This document shows, piece after piece, positions 45,794 through 59,600 of a DNA stretch of 64,000 nucleotides (position 1 is the stretch's first letter; every line of letters begins with the position of its first letter). The stretch comes from Lutraria lutraria. Its lineage: Eukaryota; Mollusca; Bivalvia; Venerida; Mactridae. The stretch lies in assembly GCA_964023205.1 (NCBI GenBank), contig OZ026850.1:9249270-9313269 (forward strand). Reading direction: 5' to 3'. A model generated the notes under the pieces. It did no database searches and was not told where the DNA came from. It saw only the letters and a list, made by a program, of their open reading frames with translations. Made by a program: the position numbers and the translations under genes.

Positions 45794-46582
45794 GTGAGTT
45801 ATATATTACGGTACTTTATCTATATTTTAAGTTCTTGAATTTGAAATAGGACATTTGAATCTAGGTTAAACCAGTTATTACCTGTCTATACTACACTCGT
45901 AGGAGAGGTTGATATTATTAAGAGAAATAGACAGAATTCTACCAATGACTTCCGTTACTTACCTGGCTATTATCTATGTAGAAATTGTATTACTATCATG
46001 TAATATCAACATTCTCATTAGCCATGTACCTGTAAATAAATAACGTGAAACTGTTTATCGTCAACACGATTTCATGGGTGGGGTGTTTGATCACAGGAAA
46101 AATATTATAAAGTTGATAAAATAATTGTAAATTACTGATAAAGAAAAAGTAATATCTCATTATTTGAAGTAGTCATCGGAACAAACGAAGTGCTAGAAGA
46201 TAAAACGGGTGCTCTGTCTCACCTTAAAGGGATCCTTCCGAATTTTGAAAACTCGAATACAGCTCGCATAAACTTTGATAAAAAGGGATGTTAACGAAAA
46301 CCGGTTACTTGGCTGACTTATTTTGCCGTATTGTGAGCATTAATAAGTTCAGTATCTATACGTGTACGTCTATGATTCCAAATAGGTTTGATAAAGTACA
46401 TATATAGCAATTTTCTTAAGATACAGTCAGGACGGACAACAGACATGTATGTAGTCAAACAAACAGACAGACAGGATTTCTCACAAGGCTGACTTTGTGA
46501 GGTTATCACTTTGATCTTCTGGCGATATTAACCCACAATTCACACACAATGACTTGTTTTGGTTTGTCTATATATCAGTTTT

Positions 46583-46802
46583 ACGCCCCTTTTCAACAGT
46601 CAGAGTCATATGAGGCGGACAGTTCATCTAAGCACCGTTCCTGGGAAGAACCAGTACTAGACCCCCATCCTCCGTAAGCAACTGCATGCCTACTTTCTTA
46701 CGTAGCAGGGCTCGAACCAACGACCCTCTATCAGTGCGAGGTTATGTACAGTGATTTGAAGTCAGCTACCTAAACCACTCACTAGACCACGGAGGTGGGT
46801 CC
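46583..46802 (-). mobile_element. tRNA-derived SINE, copy B
   Basis: On the - strand a tRNA-like head has TGGTCTAGTGAGTGG (A box) and GGTTCGAGCCC (B box). A core follows, including CTTACGGAGGATGG and TTCTTCCCAGGAACGGTG. It matches 31018-31214. It lies in intron 1 of the CRAL-TRIO gene in antisense orientation. Confidence 0.75.
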
Positions 46803-47264
46803 TTCAATGACTGAGTGAACTGAAACAACCTTAACGGTAAATAAAATTCAAGGTTAAATCACGGGACCCTGATTTGTGTTCTAGATATCTATACTCGTAA
46901 TAATCCCAGAAGTTTATCAACTATAGAAGCATTAATTGACATCTGGTGGTCAATTTGTTCCTAGTAGACTTAATCAGTGAGGGGTTTTCAAAGAATGGCC
47001 GTCGTTAATAGGAAGGTCTTTATTCTGAGGTTGACATTAATTCAGGTTTTATTCTATTCTAAGATTATCCTCAATATATATCTATCATTATAGGTTATTG
47101 TCAATGAATGTACAGACAAATTGATTTTTAAACTGCCCTCAATATGAGTATTAACTTTGTAGGTTACTCATAAATAAAAGTTCGTACCTATCATTTTTAG
47201 GCCACCCTCACTAAATGTATATACGTGTATCATCTTAGACAATCCTCAATATATGTATAGGCCT

Positions 47265-47350
47265 ACATATTACTGTCAGTATGTGTATACATATTACTGT
47301 CAGTATGTGTATACATATTACTGTCAGTATGTGTATACATATTACTGTCA
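47265..47350. repeat. 24-bp minisatellite, 3.5 copies
   Basis: The unit contains CATATTACTGTCAGTATGTG. It is nearly perfect. Confidence 0.85.
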
Positions 47351-47429
47351 GTTGTTCAATGACTAGCATTATAAACAATATATGAACAAAAGAGACGAAC
47401 AAATAATCGAATATTTGACTATGTAAATA

Positions 47430-47660
47430 TCGTGAGCATATGCCCCGTATCAATAGATCGGGGGCATATTGTTTTTGGTCTCTCTGTCTGTTTGTCTGTT
47501 GGTCTGTTAATGCTGTTTGTACCAAACTTTAACCTTGCCTATAAAATCACATCGCTTGCTCCTACATTCAGCAAACGTCATATGTTGGTTCCTCATGACA
47601 ACCTCTACAGGACCTGTGCATTTTCAGGTCAGTAGGTCAAGGTCACCCAGAGGGAGCATT
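47430..47660 (+). repeat. dispersed repeat with CTGTCTGTTTG core
   Basis: Begins with an imperfect inverted ATGCCCC...GGGGGCAT pair, then GGTCTCTCTGTCTGTTTGTC, ACCAAACTTTAACC and AGGTCAGTAGGTCAAGGTCA. This sequence style is widespread in molluscan genomes, to my general knowledge. No second full copy is in the window. Confidence 0.5.
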
Positions 47661-48371
47661 GTATTTCAAAAACAGATCTTGTTAAACAAAATACTTAGAT
47701 TGTTTATGTAGCGTAACATTTGTCAGAGCAAAGATGACGCTTTAGCTAAAAACTGAATAAATAATGATAAACATTTTTGCCTAAGGCCAAAATCCATGAA
47801 TTATCTGAGGTCATGCGTGAGCCGAATAAGTATTTAAGTTAGAAATAAACAGTAATGAACTGTCATTTAGTGTTTAAACAGGTTTGATGTATTCCCAATT
47901 AAAACTAAATATCTTATTTCAAATAGCTAAGTGAACATGCATTAAAAACCAATTCAAATATTCAAGTACAAATATGTTTTCCTACTTTGGATTCATTTTT
48001 GCTATGCATGGGTAGAAACCAGTATATCATGTCACTAAATGTTCATTTTTCAGTGAATTTCTTATAATTCAATCGTAACAATTACTGCTAAAATGACTAT
48101 CTAAGATTCCAAAAAATAATGAAAACAATGCATTATCATAATTTCAAAAACTGAATAATTTATAACAGTGTTAATAGAATCAAGCCGAATGTTTATTTCA
48201 GACTTAAACAAAAGTACATAGTCTTGTCTACTCTTAATTTACGTACATGTATATAAATAAAGGATATATACATGTAGTTACATAAACATATGCATGGCGA
48301 GTGTTTTACGTAACAAATGGAACAAGTGTTTTACTTTCTTAAACATCTGCATAAACTTTCTAAAACTTGAA

Positions 48372-48564
48372 AATAGTGGTAACGCGCCAGACTACTAAAC
48401 AAAAGGTCATTGATTTGATTTTCGGCTCCGTCTTTCATTCGAATCTCTCAAGGACGCGTTTTCAGTGTTCACACCCAACTATCGAGTCAAGTATTGTTGC
48501 TAGAAAGTCACAGGAAAACGGGCAATGCATGTATTGGTACTTTACCCCGGGCACGATAAAGAAT

Positions 48565-48567
<3 letters not shown>
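48372..48567 (+). mobile_element. tRNA-derived SINE with CT microsatellite tail
   Basis: A tRNA-like head (TAGTGGTAACGCGCCAGACT then ACTAAACAAAAGGTCATTGA and a decayed B box) is followed by TTTACCCCGGGCACGATAAAG. The end merges into a CT repeat (48568-48622). Confidence 0.65.
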
Positions 48568-48609
<42 letters not shown>

Positions 48610-48622
48610 CCTCTCTCTCTCT
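48568..48622. repeat. CT microsatellite
   Basis: About 55 bp of TC/CT with two interruptions. It directly follows the SINE. Confidence 0.95.
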
Positions 48623-51600
48623 TTGAAATGAAAGATAATTATAATTAACGAAACATTATTAAATATATTTTATATTGATGTGATATTTGTAATTTATATT
48701 AATATCGTTATAACAAGTCACTATACAAAAAAGAACGTAGTGTTGATATTTAAGTTTATATATATATGTAGATATCAGAGGCTTTATTAACTTTTCTTGC
48801 CTCTTATGGATGCAACTGTGACTTACTCTCAACTGTTTGATATGTAAACTATCAGTCAAATGAGGCTTTTAACTTCTCCATCATGTTAACTGTCAGAAGG
48901 ACAAATTCCGTTACGAATATTAGCAGTTTGCTTTAAATTCAAAACTTACGTCCTTCGTATAAAATGTCCAGTATGGTTTCAGAATGTCTCAATTTTGACT
49001 TCAATGAATAGACGACTTCTTTACATGTTTGAAATAAAAACAAATTTTGTGAGTACACTTTTTCCCGACTTGCATTTAATTTATTGAACACCTTTTATCG
49101 AGTGTAAATATTTATTTCTTGCATCTCTACAGTGTTAATCGGCTTGCCATATGTTGCCCCTTCCCTTTAATCACTTTTATGTGATACTTCACGCGTTTAT
49201 AATGTTCATTAAGTCAGTGTTAATTAAGTGTATTTGGCGATGTGGTGTAAAATTGTTAGCGTTTATTACAGAATGCACAGGCAGAAGCAATGGGCCCGTG
49301 ATGGTAAAATTGTAATACATTTTACATAAAACACCATAACTTATTCCATAATATCTTAAGTAAGATAAAAATGTCACAAAATTCGACCTCGTTCAACTGA
49401 TATATATTCTATGAAGGCATATAACTCTTCGTTCTGGTGTATGCGCATCGCCTTCACAAATACAAAATTTTAGAACTAAACGGACGAGTTCTTCAAAAAA
49501 GGTTTGCATAGGTTTCAAGTATAACTTTTTGCTCAAAATTAGACAAACACTAAGTTCCTAACCCATTCCGCTACTGAGAAATTGAACAAGAAACGCTTTT
49601 GAACAGATTTAGTTTGGTCGGAATAAATGCGGCAACACCAAAATGGCATATTTTCACATACTAATGCAAGATTGTCCGTCGAACATAGATCGTACTTACC
49701 AATACGTCCTAAAAGAACAATTAAATGCATTAATACAGATCTGTTTCAGAAGACGCAAATATTTGAGAAATCAGGATTTATATTTTCGAACAAATTGTTT
49801 ACTCGCACATCGCGTTTATATTGTTTATACAATACAATAAAAACACAAATAAATGTTTATAGAGACAAGGCGGTGTACCAATCTTGTCTCAAGAAAAGTG
49901 CCCGGACATTATAATTCTGAGAAGGATTCGTGAAAATGAGAACCTAGTTTTGAAGGAGTAGTGACGGAAACAACTTAACCAAAATTCGTAACCCTACACT
50001 TATGTAGCTATGGCGTATTTCTCTGTTAGTTGTTACGATCGGGAGGTGTACAACAAAGAAATTCCAGTTCAATAATAGAAAAACTTTATTTCCCGAATAT
50101 TTACGTAAATTGAACGGTATTAAATTGACCTTTTTATTATTTATGATAATTATATGTCAAGTTATTATATTTCAATATGTAGAATTTATTACAACTTTAC
50201 CATCACAGGTCCGTTACTTTTGCCTGCGAAAGAAGGGTGACATTGTTTGCGCTTTAAACAATAAATGGTTAGATTTTGATGCATTGCTTTAGAGCCGAAA
50301 TCAAATTTCGCCTAAAACTTGATACTGATTTTTTGTAAATGTGAACTTCTTATTTCACAGCAAAGGTTTATCTAATTTGGTAAAGGAATGTATACAAAAG
50401 TTTGTTTTACAAATTTCAACTTAAATGTACCCCTTTTGCATTACTTATGACCGACAGAATGTGAATGGTTATCATTGCTTGTCCTTGCAGTAACTACTAT
50501 GTTGCTTTAAATTTGATTCAAATAACATGGTTTTATCAACATAACAAAACTCATAAATATACGCAAATGTCATTATAATTATCAGAATGTCTTTTTAAAA
50601 TTTCTAGTTTTTCTCTGTGAAAAAGTCATTTCTCGTGTTATGCCATGAAACAATAAAAAATGAGCATAATAATGTTAAGTATGTCTCGCACCCACGTAAG
50701 AATGTCATATATTCTGGTTCCTATTTTATGAACAGGGTATATTTTGTCAATTTATGTACAATTTGTCATTTTTTTCAGTAGCTTAAACGCAAAAACAATA
50801 GAATCAATGCGCGTTACACCAAAGACATGCTTGTTACTGCAAGGACTAATAAAATGTTACTTAAAGGACTGTTAACAAACAATTTAGTTTTTAATGTTTT
50901 ATTTGTAACATGCTTATGTGAACTAACAATTAAACGAAGGTTAAGAACACAAAGAAATAAACATAACATATTCTTATGTTCATCGTGAATTTGCCTAACA
51001 AAGGAGAAAGCCATTTTCAAAGTTACGGGACGGACAATTTTGTTACTGGAAGGAAAGAAGGTTAATTGTAAAGTGATATTTAAATGACAAAAGATGTTAC
51101 AAGTGTGGCATTTTTTAAATTTCTTTTCAATTTGAAAATACATGTAAAGTTAATAAATAACCCCATCAACTACATCTGTTCTTTTGCAGGTATGTAGGTA
51201 AATATATGTCTTAAATAAACAGTCTTTGCAATAACGCATGTTGTCCTTCCAATAACTAAATTACTCACCGTAGATGTTTTAAACCATACAGATTTGCATT
51301 AATTTTATAGAACAAATCCATGGCTAATAAATAGTTTGTGTCAACAATATAAGTTTTATATCCTATTTATATCCATGTAGCACATTGTAAAAGGCAGATT
51401 GTGTTGTTAATACAGTAACGGTTTCTGTACTTGCAGAAACACAAATTAATGTTATTGTAAAGACAGTTACTGCAAGGACTCATACAGGTTATTTTGTACA
51501 CTAATTACATTAGTAAGAAAAGAGAGATAACTTTGAACATGTGAAGTATGACTAATTCATATATGCTATATGCAACAATATGAAGAAGATCTGTCTGATT

Positions 51601-52279
51601 AATTGTATAATTAGAAACTTGTTACATAAAAGGACAGTTTTCAAAATTATTCATCCGGCAACTTATCAGTTTGTTGTATTTTCTAAAATCGCATATAAAT
51701 TCGCGTCTGTTTCATTGCTGTAGCCATACTTGAAATATATTATCTCCTTTTGAAGAGTACACTGCAACTATATATACCCAACTGGATTTATCTACCAGTG
51801 CTAACGTTACATGAAGGACATTATGGACAAAGAAGTTGGGGACAAACTTGAGACGTTTATTTGGCAAATTTATACTTTTAACTATAGACTTATTTTGTAC
51901 AAATATACTTTTTGAAATGTAATATTTTGCTTTCATACATAGAAAAAATTGATCTTGCAATACAAAAGTTCAAAACAAACAGTTGAAATTGGGATTTTAC
52001 ATTTGGGACAAGGAAAATCTGGAAGTTTACAGGTTTATGACAAACATAGAAGTAATATATATTCAAATTATTAACCTGAAAATGGCCTGGATTATAATAC
52101 TTCATCCAGTTAAAATCATGCAAGTTTAATTTTAGGTAGATGAGTATGCATTTCATCAAAAATTGAAAAGGATAGCTTTTCGTGCGAAATCTGATATTGG
52201 CTCTTAAATATATTACAAAATTTTCAATATATAATACATTATAATTATGATCAGGGATACATTGGTGTACTTATTATTC
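48623..52279. other. intron 1 of the CRAL-TRIO gene; no exon seen
   Basis: Only chance frames were found (for example 49627-49914 and 50814-51143). Confidence 0.4.
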
Positions 52280-52529
52280 AAAATCGAGGAAGCTTTATAT
52301 AAGCTGCAGAACAGACCAATCATAGTTTTATTGAAAAATACTTGGACGAGGTAACTCTTCATCTGGACTTCACTGGAATCTTGGCCCTAGTTACATGAAA
52401 CAACTTAAGTCTATGCTCAAACTCAACTCATTGTTAAAATGATACATTCCTCTGTTTTATTGTATACAATACAGAATGTGGTATTAAAAGAAGATAAAAT
52501 ATGGTCTTATAACAATTACCCACAATTTC

Positions 52530-52535
52530 AACCAG

Positions 52536-52562
<27 letters not shown>
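52530..52562. repeat. CT microsatellite
   Basis: An uninterrupted CT run inside intron 1. Confidence 0.95.
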
Positions 52563-52567
<5 letters not shown>

Positions 52568-52659
52568 ACCATTAAATATGTATATTGTCTATAATATTGT
52601 TATTAACGACTACAACAATGTTCTCTTGTTAATATTGACCAGTTGCTTTCTATTACGTC

Positions 52660-52746
52660 TGTATGTCAATATATGTTGTATATATGTTCATATAGGCCTC
52701 CGGCCTAATGAATTTGAAATAAAGTATCTATCTATCTATCTATCTT
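52660..52746 (+). mobile_element. LINE 3' tail with ATCT microsatellite
   Basis: A small hairpin AGGCCTCCGGCCT is followed by GAATTTGAAATAAAG and a run of TATC. This is the usual 3' terminus of several CR1/Nimb-like LINEs. The body upstream is not recognisable, so it is a heavily 5'-truncated copy. Confidence 0.5.
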
Positions 52747-53558
52747 GATATAACACGTTAGTATAATGCAATAAAACGATTTGAGTCTGTTATCAGGAAT
52801 GAAGAGTTTTGATACTTAATTTGTCCCATGACCTACACTATTTTATGCTTGCATGTTCAACATGGTGCTATTTATAATCGAAGACACAAGATTTCTAGAC
52901 AAATAAATACACTTGAGTCTATAATGGAGTTTCTACTCAGTTTTGTTTGTGAAACCGGAACCCGTTCTTCTGTACGTTATTTATAACATGTATTAGAGAA
53001 GCCACGTATAAATTTATAGCTAGCCCACATTAACTGTGTGTCAGTTGCTACTTACAAAATCTACATGCAGTATTGATCATGTAATCATTAATGTTCAGTA
53101 TGCTTCATGTCTCTTCAAAGTCGTAGGGGAAAATTTGCTGAATTAAATGCGCTATATTATACGGACAATTTAACAAAATACTTCTATGGTATCAATTGAG
53201 ACAAGCCTTTTAGTGTTTATGATACACAAGGTACATATGTACTTGTTCAACGAATTGCTCGTGTATAACAAACGAACTACTAAACTACACGAATAGCTGG
53301 AAACGAGTTTTCTATTATTATTATTATTTATTAAGTTTATTATCACAATTTTACATGTTTACAAACTTGTATATAAGATAGTACAAATGTTATTTTACAT
53401 TTGACAATCTGATATATCAGATGAATATATCTTATATTTGTTATTTTCTAACAATGACGGTTTCTAATACTTCCATTGACATAATGTTGTTGTAATCATT
53501 CTGTACGTGCATACTACACGCGTGTGTTATACTAAAATTTATATATTTTGTTCTGTAG

Positions 53559-53699
53559 ATGAAATTGTTGAGAATTTAGATGAGGCAACAAAGAAGAAAG
53601 CAAAGAAAGAATTGAATGAGGATGAGAAGAACAGAGATGGAGCCATACATACATTGGTCGAGTGGATAGAACAACAGGACTGGTTGAAAACACCAACAG
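53559..53699 (+). CDS. CRAL-TRIO gene, exon 2 (CRAL_TRIO_N part)
   Basis: The acceptor TTTTGTTCTGTAG precedes it and the donor ACAG/GTGACA follows. It encodes residues 2-48 of the proposed protein: an acidic and basic helical start (VENLDEATKKKAKKEL), then a helix containing DGAIHTLVEWIEQQDWLK. The latter resembles the three-helix CRAL_TRIO_N domain that caps these lipid-transfer proteins. It enters with two bases of a codon and leaves with one. Confidence 0.85.
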
Positions 53700-56600
53700 G
53701 TGACAATCTCATTATAGTACATATAAACATAATATAGTATACTAGTATATCAAGGTTTAAACAAAATGTTGAGCCAAGCTCGAGCAAGACTATAGTAGAG
53801 TCGTCCGTGTGGAATATGAACAATACCATATTTACAACAGGTTTCATAGTGTGAGAAACCCTTTATACAATAATAAATTTAATATAGAACAGAACAGAAC
53901 TTTATTAAGGTATACAACATACATTGTGTATGTATAATTAATATATACTTGTGTCATGAATCAATTCCTCGTGTACCTTATAATATTATGGCATATCATC
54001 AGCGTATGTATATTTATGTTATTGCTAACAAAATAGGGCATGACGAAGAGGACAAAGAAATAAATTCGATAATTCAATAAGTAACTTTCCATACACTTAG
54101 ATCATTATTTTCTTTCCCCACGTAAATGTTTGAAATGTTGACTGTCACAAGAGAGCACTTGAGAAATGCCAAATGGTTGGAAACCTCTAGTATTCTATTC
54201 TGACCTGTCTCGAAACTGTACAGTGTATTATTAAGACGTTGTGTATTATGGTAATGATATTTCTTAGTTTGGGTTAATCCTTCTTGAATACTAAATCACA
54301 TTTTATAAACATTATTACAAGTCTAACATTAGAATAAGAGAAACAAAAAACATCACTGTGCCGTTTGAAATTATCATTTGTTTGACTGTATACTCCACAC
54401 ACATTCGATGTCACAGTGATCATGTAATTTTTGTATGTTGATAGATAAACGTTTTATACTACGATTCTTGCGGGCGAAGAAGTTTAGTCAATTAGAGGCA
54501 CGTAAGTCATTAGAACAGTACTGGAGAGCTCGTTCTGCTGCACCTAAATGGTTCGAAGAAAGAGATCCACGAGATGAACACATACACAAAGTTATAAACA
54601 AAGGGTGAGCATGCGCATTGGTGTATACATGTACAATATTTCAAACATTTAAGCTTTGGGAAGCTTTATCGATTTGAAGTTTCCTATGATTGAAAATTAT
54701 TTAATTTGCTGTGAGGTTTCTTCTTAGATAACGGCACTATTTGAGTTACTGTCCCTTTAAATTTGCAATGAAGTCTACTTGAGGAACCATTTTCTTTCTT
54801 TTTTTTAAAAAAAGATACATAATTGTACATTTCGATAAAACTTCACGGTGAAATTATGCATCTGTCTATCTAGTCTAATAAAGGAAAAACTATCAAATAT
54901 CGTGCAGTATCTTATATTGTTTGCATTTTTTAGGGCAACAACACTTACAAATTTTCAAAATGTGTCGTAAAAAAATTTAAGGTACTAGTATTAGGTCAGC
55001 TAAATAAATTACGCATTTCAAATAAATGTTTTTCAAGAACAGTTTATAACTTTATTTCGAGCCCATAAGAATACATTTTCGTAAATATTTATTTTACAAT
55101 TTTACAACCACAGGTAGTACACACACATTACATAGTATCATTGCCGAGTCGCTTTAAGTTGTGGTTTTAATTTTTCTACGCTTGTAGATTTCACACACTG
55201 GAAGGAAGGGTTTCCTATGAAATATCCAATAGAATGAGGATTTCTTCTGAATAATTAATACGTCATGCCAAGGAATATAGGTCAAAATTACTGAAATTAG
55301 ACACCTTCACGAAAATATTGGGAGACACTTTTTTGAAAACATTACCATTTTGGAACAGATATGTCAATTAGCACACCATCATGGATATGCTTCATTAATT
55401 AAAGTGAATATGATGTAAGAATACTTGCTGAAATATTAGTCATATTCAACATGATATACCAAACAACACAATTCAAATACGTACTTTATACAGCTGCAGT
55501 ACTATGTTTTATATGTAAATGTTCTGTTTAGAGGCAATAACAGTTAAACATTAGATGATATCTAATTTTCCACGACTTAAAATCTGATGAGAGTCTCTGA
55601 TTTAAAGGTATTAATAAATTAATATGATTAATGTTTTAGAGGACTATTGGTTTTACCAAAGGCTGACAAGGAGGGAAGAAGATGCATAATTGTAAGATTT
55701 GGTGAGTAATCTTGTTTGTTATAATCATGGCAATGAACAGTGCTACGTACATATGTCTGATGAGTAGAATTGTTTAGTTGTATACTCAATAAATACCACT
55801 TGTCTTACTACGTTAAGTGTCCATTAATAGCGGAAAGTTCATTCATACAATTATGTTAATACATAAAACCACTGCACTGTATTACAGGGGCCCTGGAACC
55901 GTCCAGTATCAAGAATGAATTAGGTGGAGCTGACGGCATATATCGAGCATTTTTCACACTGATTGATTGGTTGACAATGGACCCTAGGGTCCAAATTAAC
56001 GGTCTGGTTGGTATTATGGATCTTACTGGGTACGGCTTACAACATAAAATGATACTGCATTCATCAGATAACTTGAAAAAGTACCTTGCTTTTATACAAG
56101 TGAGTAAATCAGTCATATCATTTATTTCAAAGTTCCTCGGTGTCACAGTGTTGGACATAAGTCATTGTGTTTCAAGTGTGGATATATTTTGTTTAATACG
56201 CGTACAAGAGTTAAGTCGACAAACTATAAACTGTTTAATACGCGTACAAGAGTTATGTCGACAAACTATAAACTGTTTAATACGCGTACAAGTTAAGAGT
56301 TATGTCGACAAACTATAAACTGTTTAATACGAATACTGATTCAACTTCTTAAACAACACGTTATCTTTAAGTAGACGTCAAGGATTGTACGATGTGTATC
56401 AATAAATGGTTCATCTTGTTACACGACATTAAACATACCATGGCATACGAAATAAGACTGCACTTAACCTACTTCTGTTGGAACATATTTAGTTTAAAAA
56501 CATTTCTACATGTTAGCTCTGTAACAATATGATAATGATTACAACTACATGATTAGATGATTGTTTATTTAATCTAGATTTCTATTGGTTATATTCATTT

Positions 56601-59600
56601 TTAATTCCATATCAGTTGCCTATGTGTTGAGACATTTACATTTTATAATGAGCAACAACGAAGATACCAATGGTTTGTTGAACGCTATAAAATGTCTATG
56701 GCTCAGCTATCATACTCGGCCAGCCTGATCTATTCTGAATATTTTGTGAACACGACCATCTCGTAAGCTTCAATAGCATGGCATTCTATATTTTATCCAT
56801 GACTTGTCAATAAAAATCCTTGTTCTCTTTAATTGTTTTATTGTGTCGTATATTTTCAAAATATTGATAAATCTAGGTGATCGATTATAAAAGTTGAGAA
56901 GTATATTATAGCCTCCTGGCCTTGACTGTTTTTATTTCAGGCCAACACGATGCGTGTAAAAGGAATGAATATATACAACATGCCACCCGTGTTTGAAGCA
57001 GTGTTTCTGCTAATAAAAACTGTCCTGAAATCAAAGCTGAAGGACAGGGTGAGTAACTCAGGAATATTTCACATTAAGATTAAAAATGAGGAACTTATAC
57101 ACATACGCTTGTGCTATCATACATTGAATTTCATCGAACATCGATCATGCTCCTATAATTATTATACAATGTCTTGAGAGGCGATCAGTCCATTTTATCA
57201 TTATTTGCCATTTTAGCGTTAAAATACGTTTCTTCTCTATTTTCTTAGCTATGAATTCTTATGTTTTGGAACGATTCTTTCTTAACTTTACGATAGCTCA
57301 TGGGCTTTCTAAAAGATAAGAAAACGCGGCTTCTGCCTTTATCATTACGAGATAGCTTTTTATTTTAAGACTATTGAGTGCGATGTACTAGATATTAGTA
57401 AATGATGGAAAAGGAATTCAGTTTTATGTTCAGGTTCGTAGGCAACTATAAATGAATTTTAAGCATGCAGGGAAGAATGTAACCCCCGCTTTTACTTGTT
57501 CTGGATATTTTATGCCCCGCTTTTCGAATTGGCGTAGGAGCGTAAAATGTTTCCCCCTGTCCGTCCATACGTCTGTGTGTCCGTCAGTACACACCAGAGT
57601 GTGGTTGTGGGGTTAGGGTGTGTGTTAGGGTTGGTACATTTTGGCATTGTGAGGTTCAATTACGTACAAACTGGAATTGTGGGGATAATTTCGACTTTTG
57701 GGTGCGTATTATGGGGATAAACACACCGAAAAGATCAAAGGGTGCATCCCACAACATACCTCTCACGAGAATGTCTGTCGGTTCAAATTTTGGTTTCCGA
57801 GCAATAACTCTTTCTATTAGATTAATTCCCTTTTTTCAGAATAATGACATTATGTTGTTAATTTGCGATTGTAAGCTCAATGATTCTGTTATAAAATAAA
57901 ACAATATTATCGCATAGATAATAAGTTTAAATCTGTGTCCTGTTAGAGTGTCCAAGTCGATGTTTTCAATGATGTCATTAAAGAAAATAATAAATTATAG
58001 GGGAGGCAGTGGTTCACCTTGTTTTGATATTTATATTAATGATTAAGATTAACTCTAAAATTGTAGATAAAGACACACGGACGAACACTGATATCAGTGT
58101 ATGAAAACATAGATATAAGTGTCCTACCCAAGGAATATCTTCCTGATGATTATACTGGTCCATGTAGTGGTAGCATTGATGATGTCTTGGGTAAGTAGCT
58201 ATATAGTACAGCTGGATCTACGAGTGGTAATATATACGTCCTAAGTCTGATCATTCACCTTACAACCTTCTCACGTGACGGAAACCAGTAATAATAGACA
58301 CTGAAGTAGCTTTTAATGAAAGCATTACAGACATTACCCTGTCTGAGTCTTCAACCTAAGTACTTTTTTACAAGATAAGTTCAAATAAGCAAATATATCT
58401 GAGTATATCTTAGTCCCATCCGGTTCGTTGATTTCATGTTATATATAATGCGTGGCACACATTTTCCAAACCATCGATCACGTTCCCCATAGTAGTCTTA
58501 GAATATTGAAAACACAACTGTTTCGATAAATTTTTCGAATTTGGTTACGTTAATGACGTTTGGTCTTCTTTCTTTCCCATTCTCCAGTACGTCGTGAACA
58601 CGTTTCTCCCATGTCGGGTTTTACAGTTGACTGTTACAGTCTACGACAGTTATATGTATGTACGTACCCGCATTAGAAGTTTCCAGTAACACGTATGCAA
58701 TTGAAACTTAAAGTTTATTATCAATATGTTATGTAGATGTGCAAGACACAATTTTCATGCCCATTGATCCACTCATTCCAGAGTTAAGTGCCCTTGAATT
58801 CAGCCATACAATGTACAATGGCATTCTTAGCTAATGAATGTTTGTAGAGCAAACTACTTCCACATTCTTCAAGGGATTGAATTGAGACTTGAAATATATC
58901 ATCAATATGAAATGTAGATATGCAAGACACAATTTTCATGCCCAGTGATCCACTCATTATAGAGTTATATGTCATTGAACTTAGCCACATAGTGTACTAT
59001 CGCATTCTTAGTGTCAAAGCGGCGGCGGGGGTATTACTCACATCTGTGACAGCTCTAGTAAAGTTACTCGTATAACAAGAAATGTCTTTTTGTCTTTAAA
59101 AAGACAGTCGCGAAGTTTCTTTGATGTTATTAACACTGTTGAAACCAAAAGAAATGAGTTTTATGAAATTCCTAACTTGCCGTTATTGTATCGTGTGAAC
59201 ACCACTTATCAGCTTGCAGCCCAATTAGGTCATGCATTAAAATATTGATATCAGATTAGCAAAATAAATTACGTTTTTTGTCATACGCTTTTTTCTACGC
59301 TTTAGATTTCATCCAATGGAAAAAAGAGTTTCCTGTTAATCATCCAGTAGAATGAGAAATTCCTTCTAAATAATTAATACATCATTCCAATAAATATGTA
59401 AGTCAAAGGTGAGCTTAGCACCTTCGCGAATAAAGTATTGTTTCATATTACTAAGCATATCACAGGATGTTAATTTTGGTGATGTATTTAAGTTATTCAC
59501 TCATATGTATTTATGCATACATTAGGTATAAACTTGTATATTTGTCTTCATTAAGTATGAACGTGTACACATGTGTGCATTAAGTATAAACTTTAATGTA

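Noticed and set aside
49627..49914. Overlapping frames on both strands near 49.6-49.9 kb
   Set aside because: They lie inside the proposed long intron, with no motif and no splice borders.
53539..53847. 102-codon - strand frame
   Set aside because: Antisense shadow of CRAL-TRIO exon 2.
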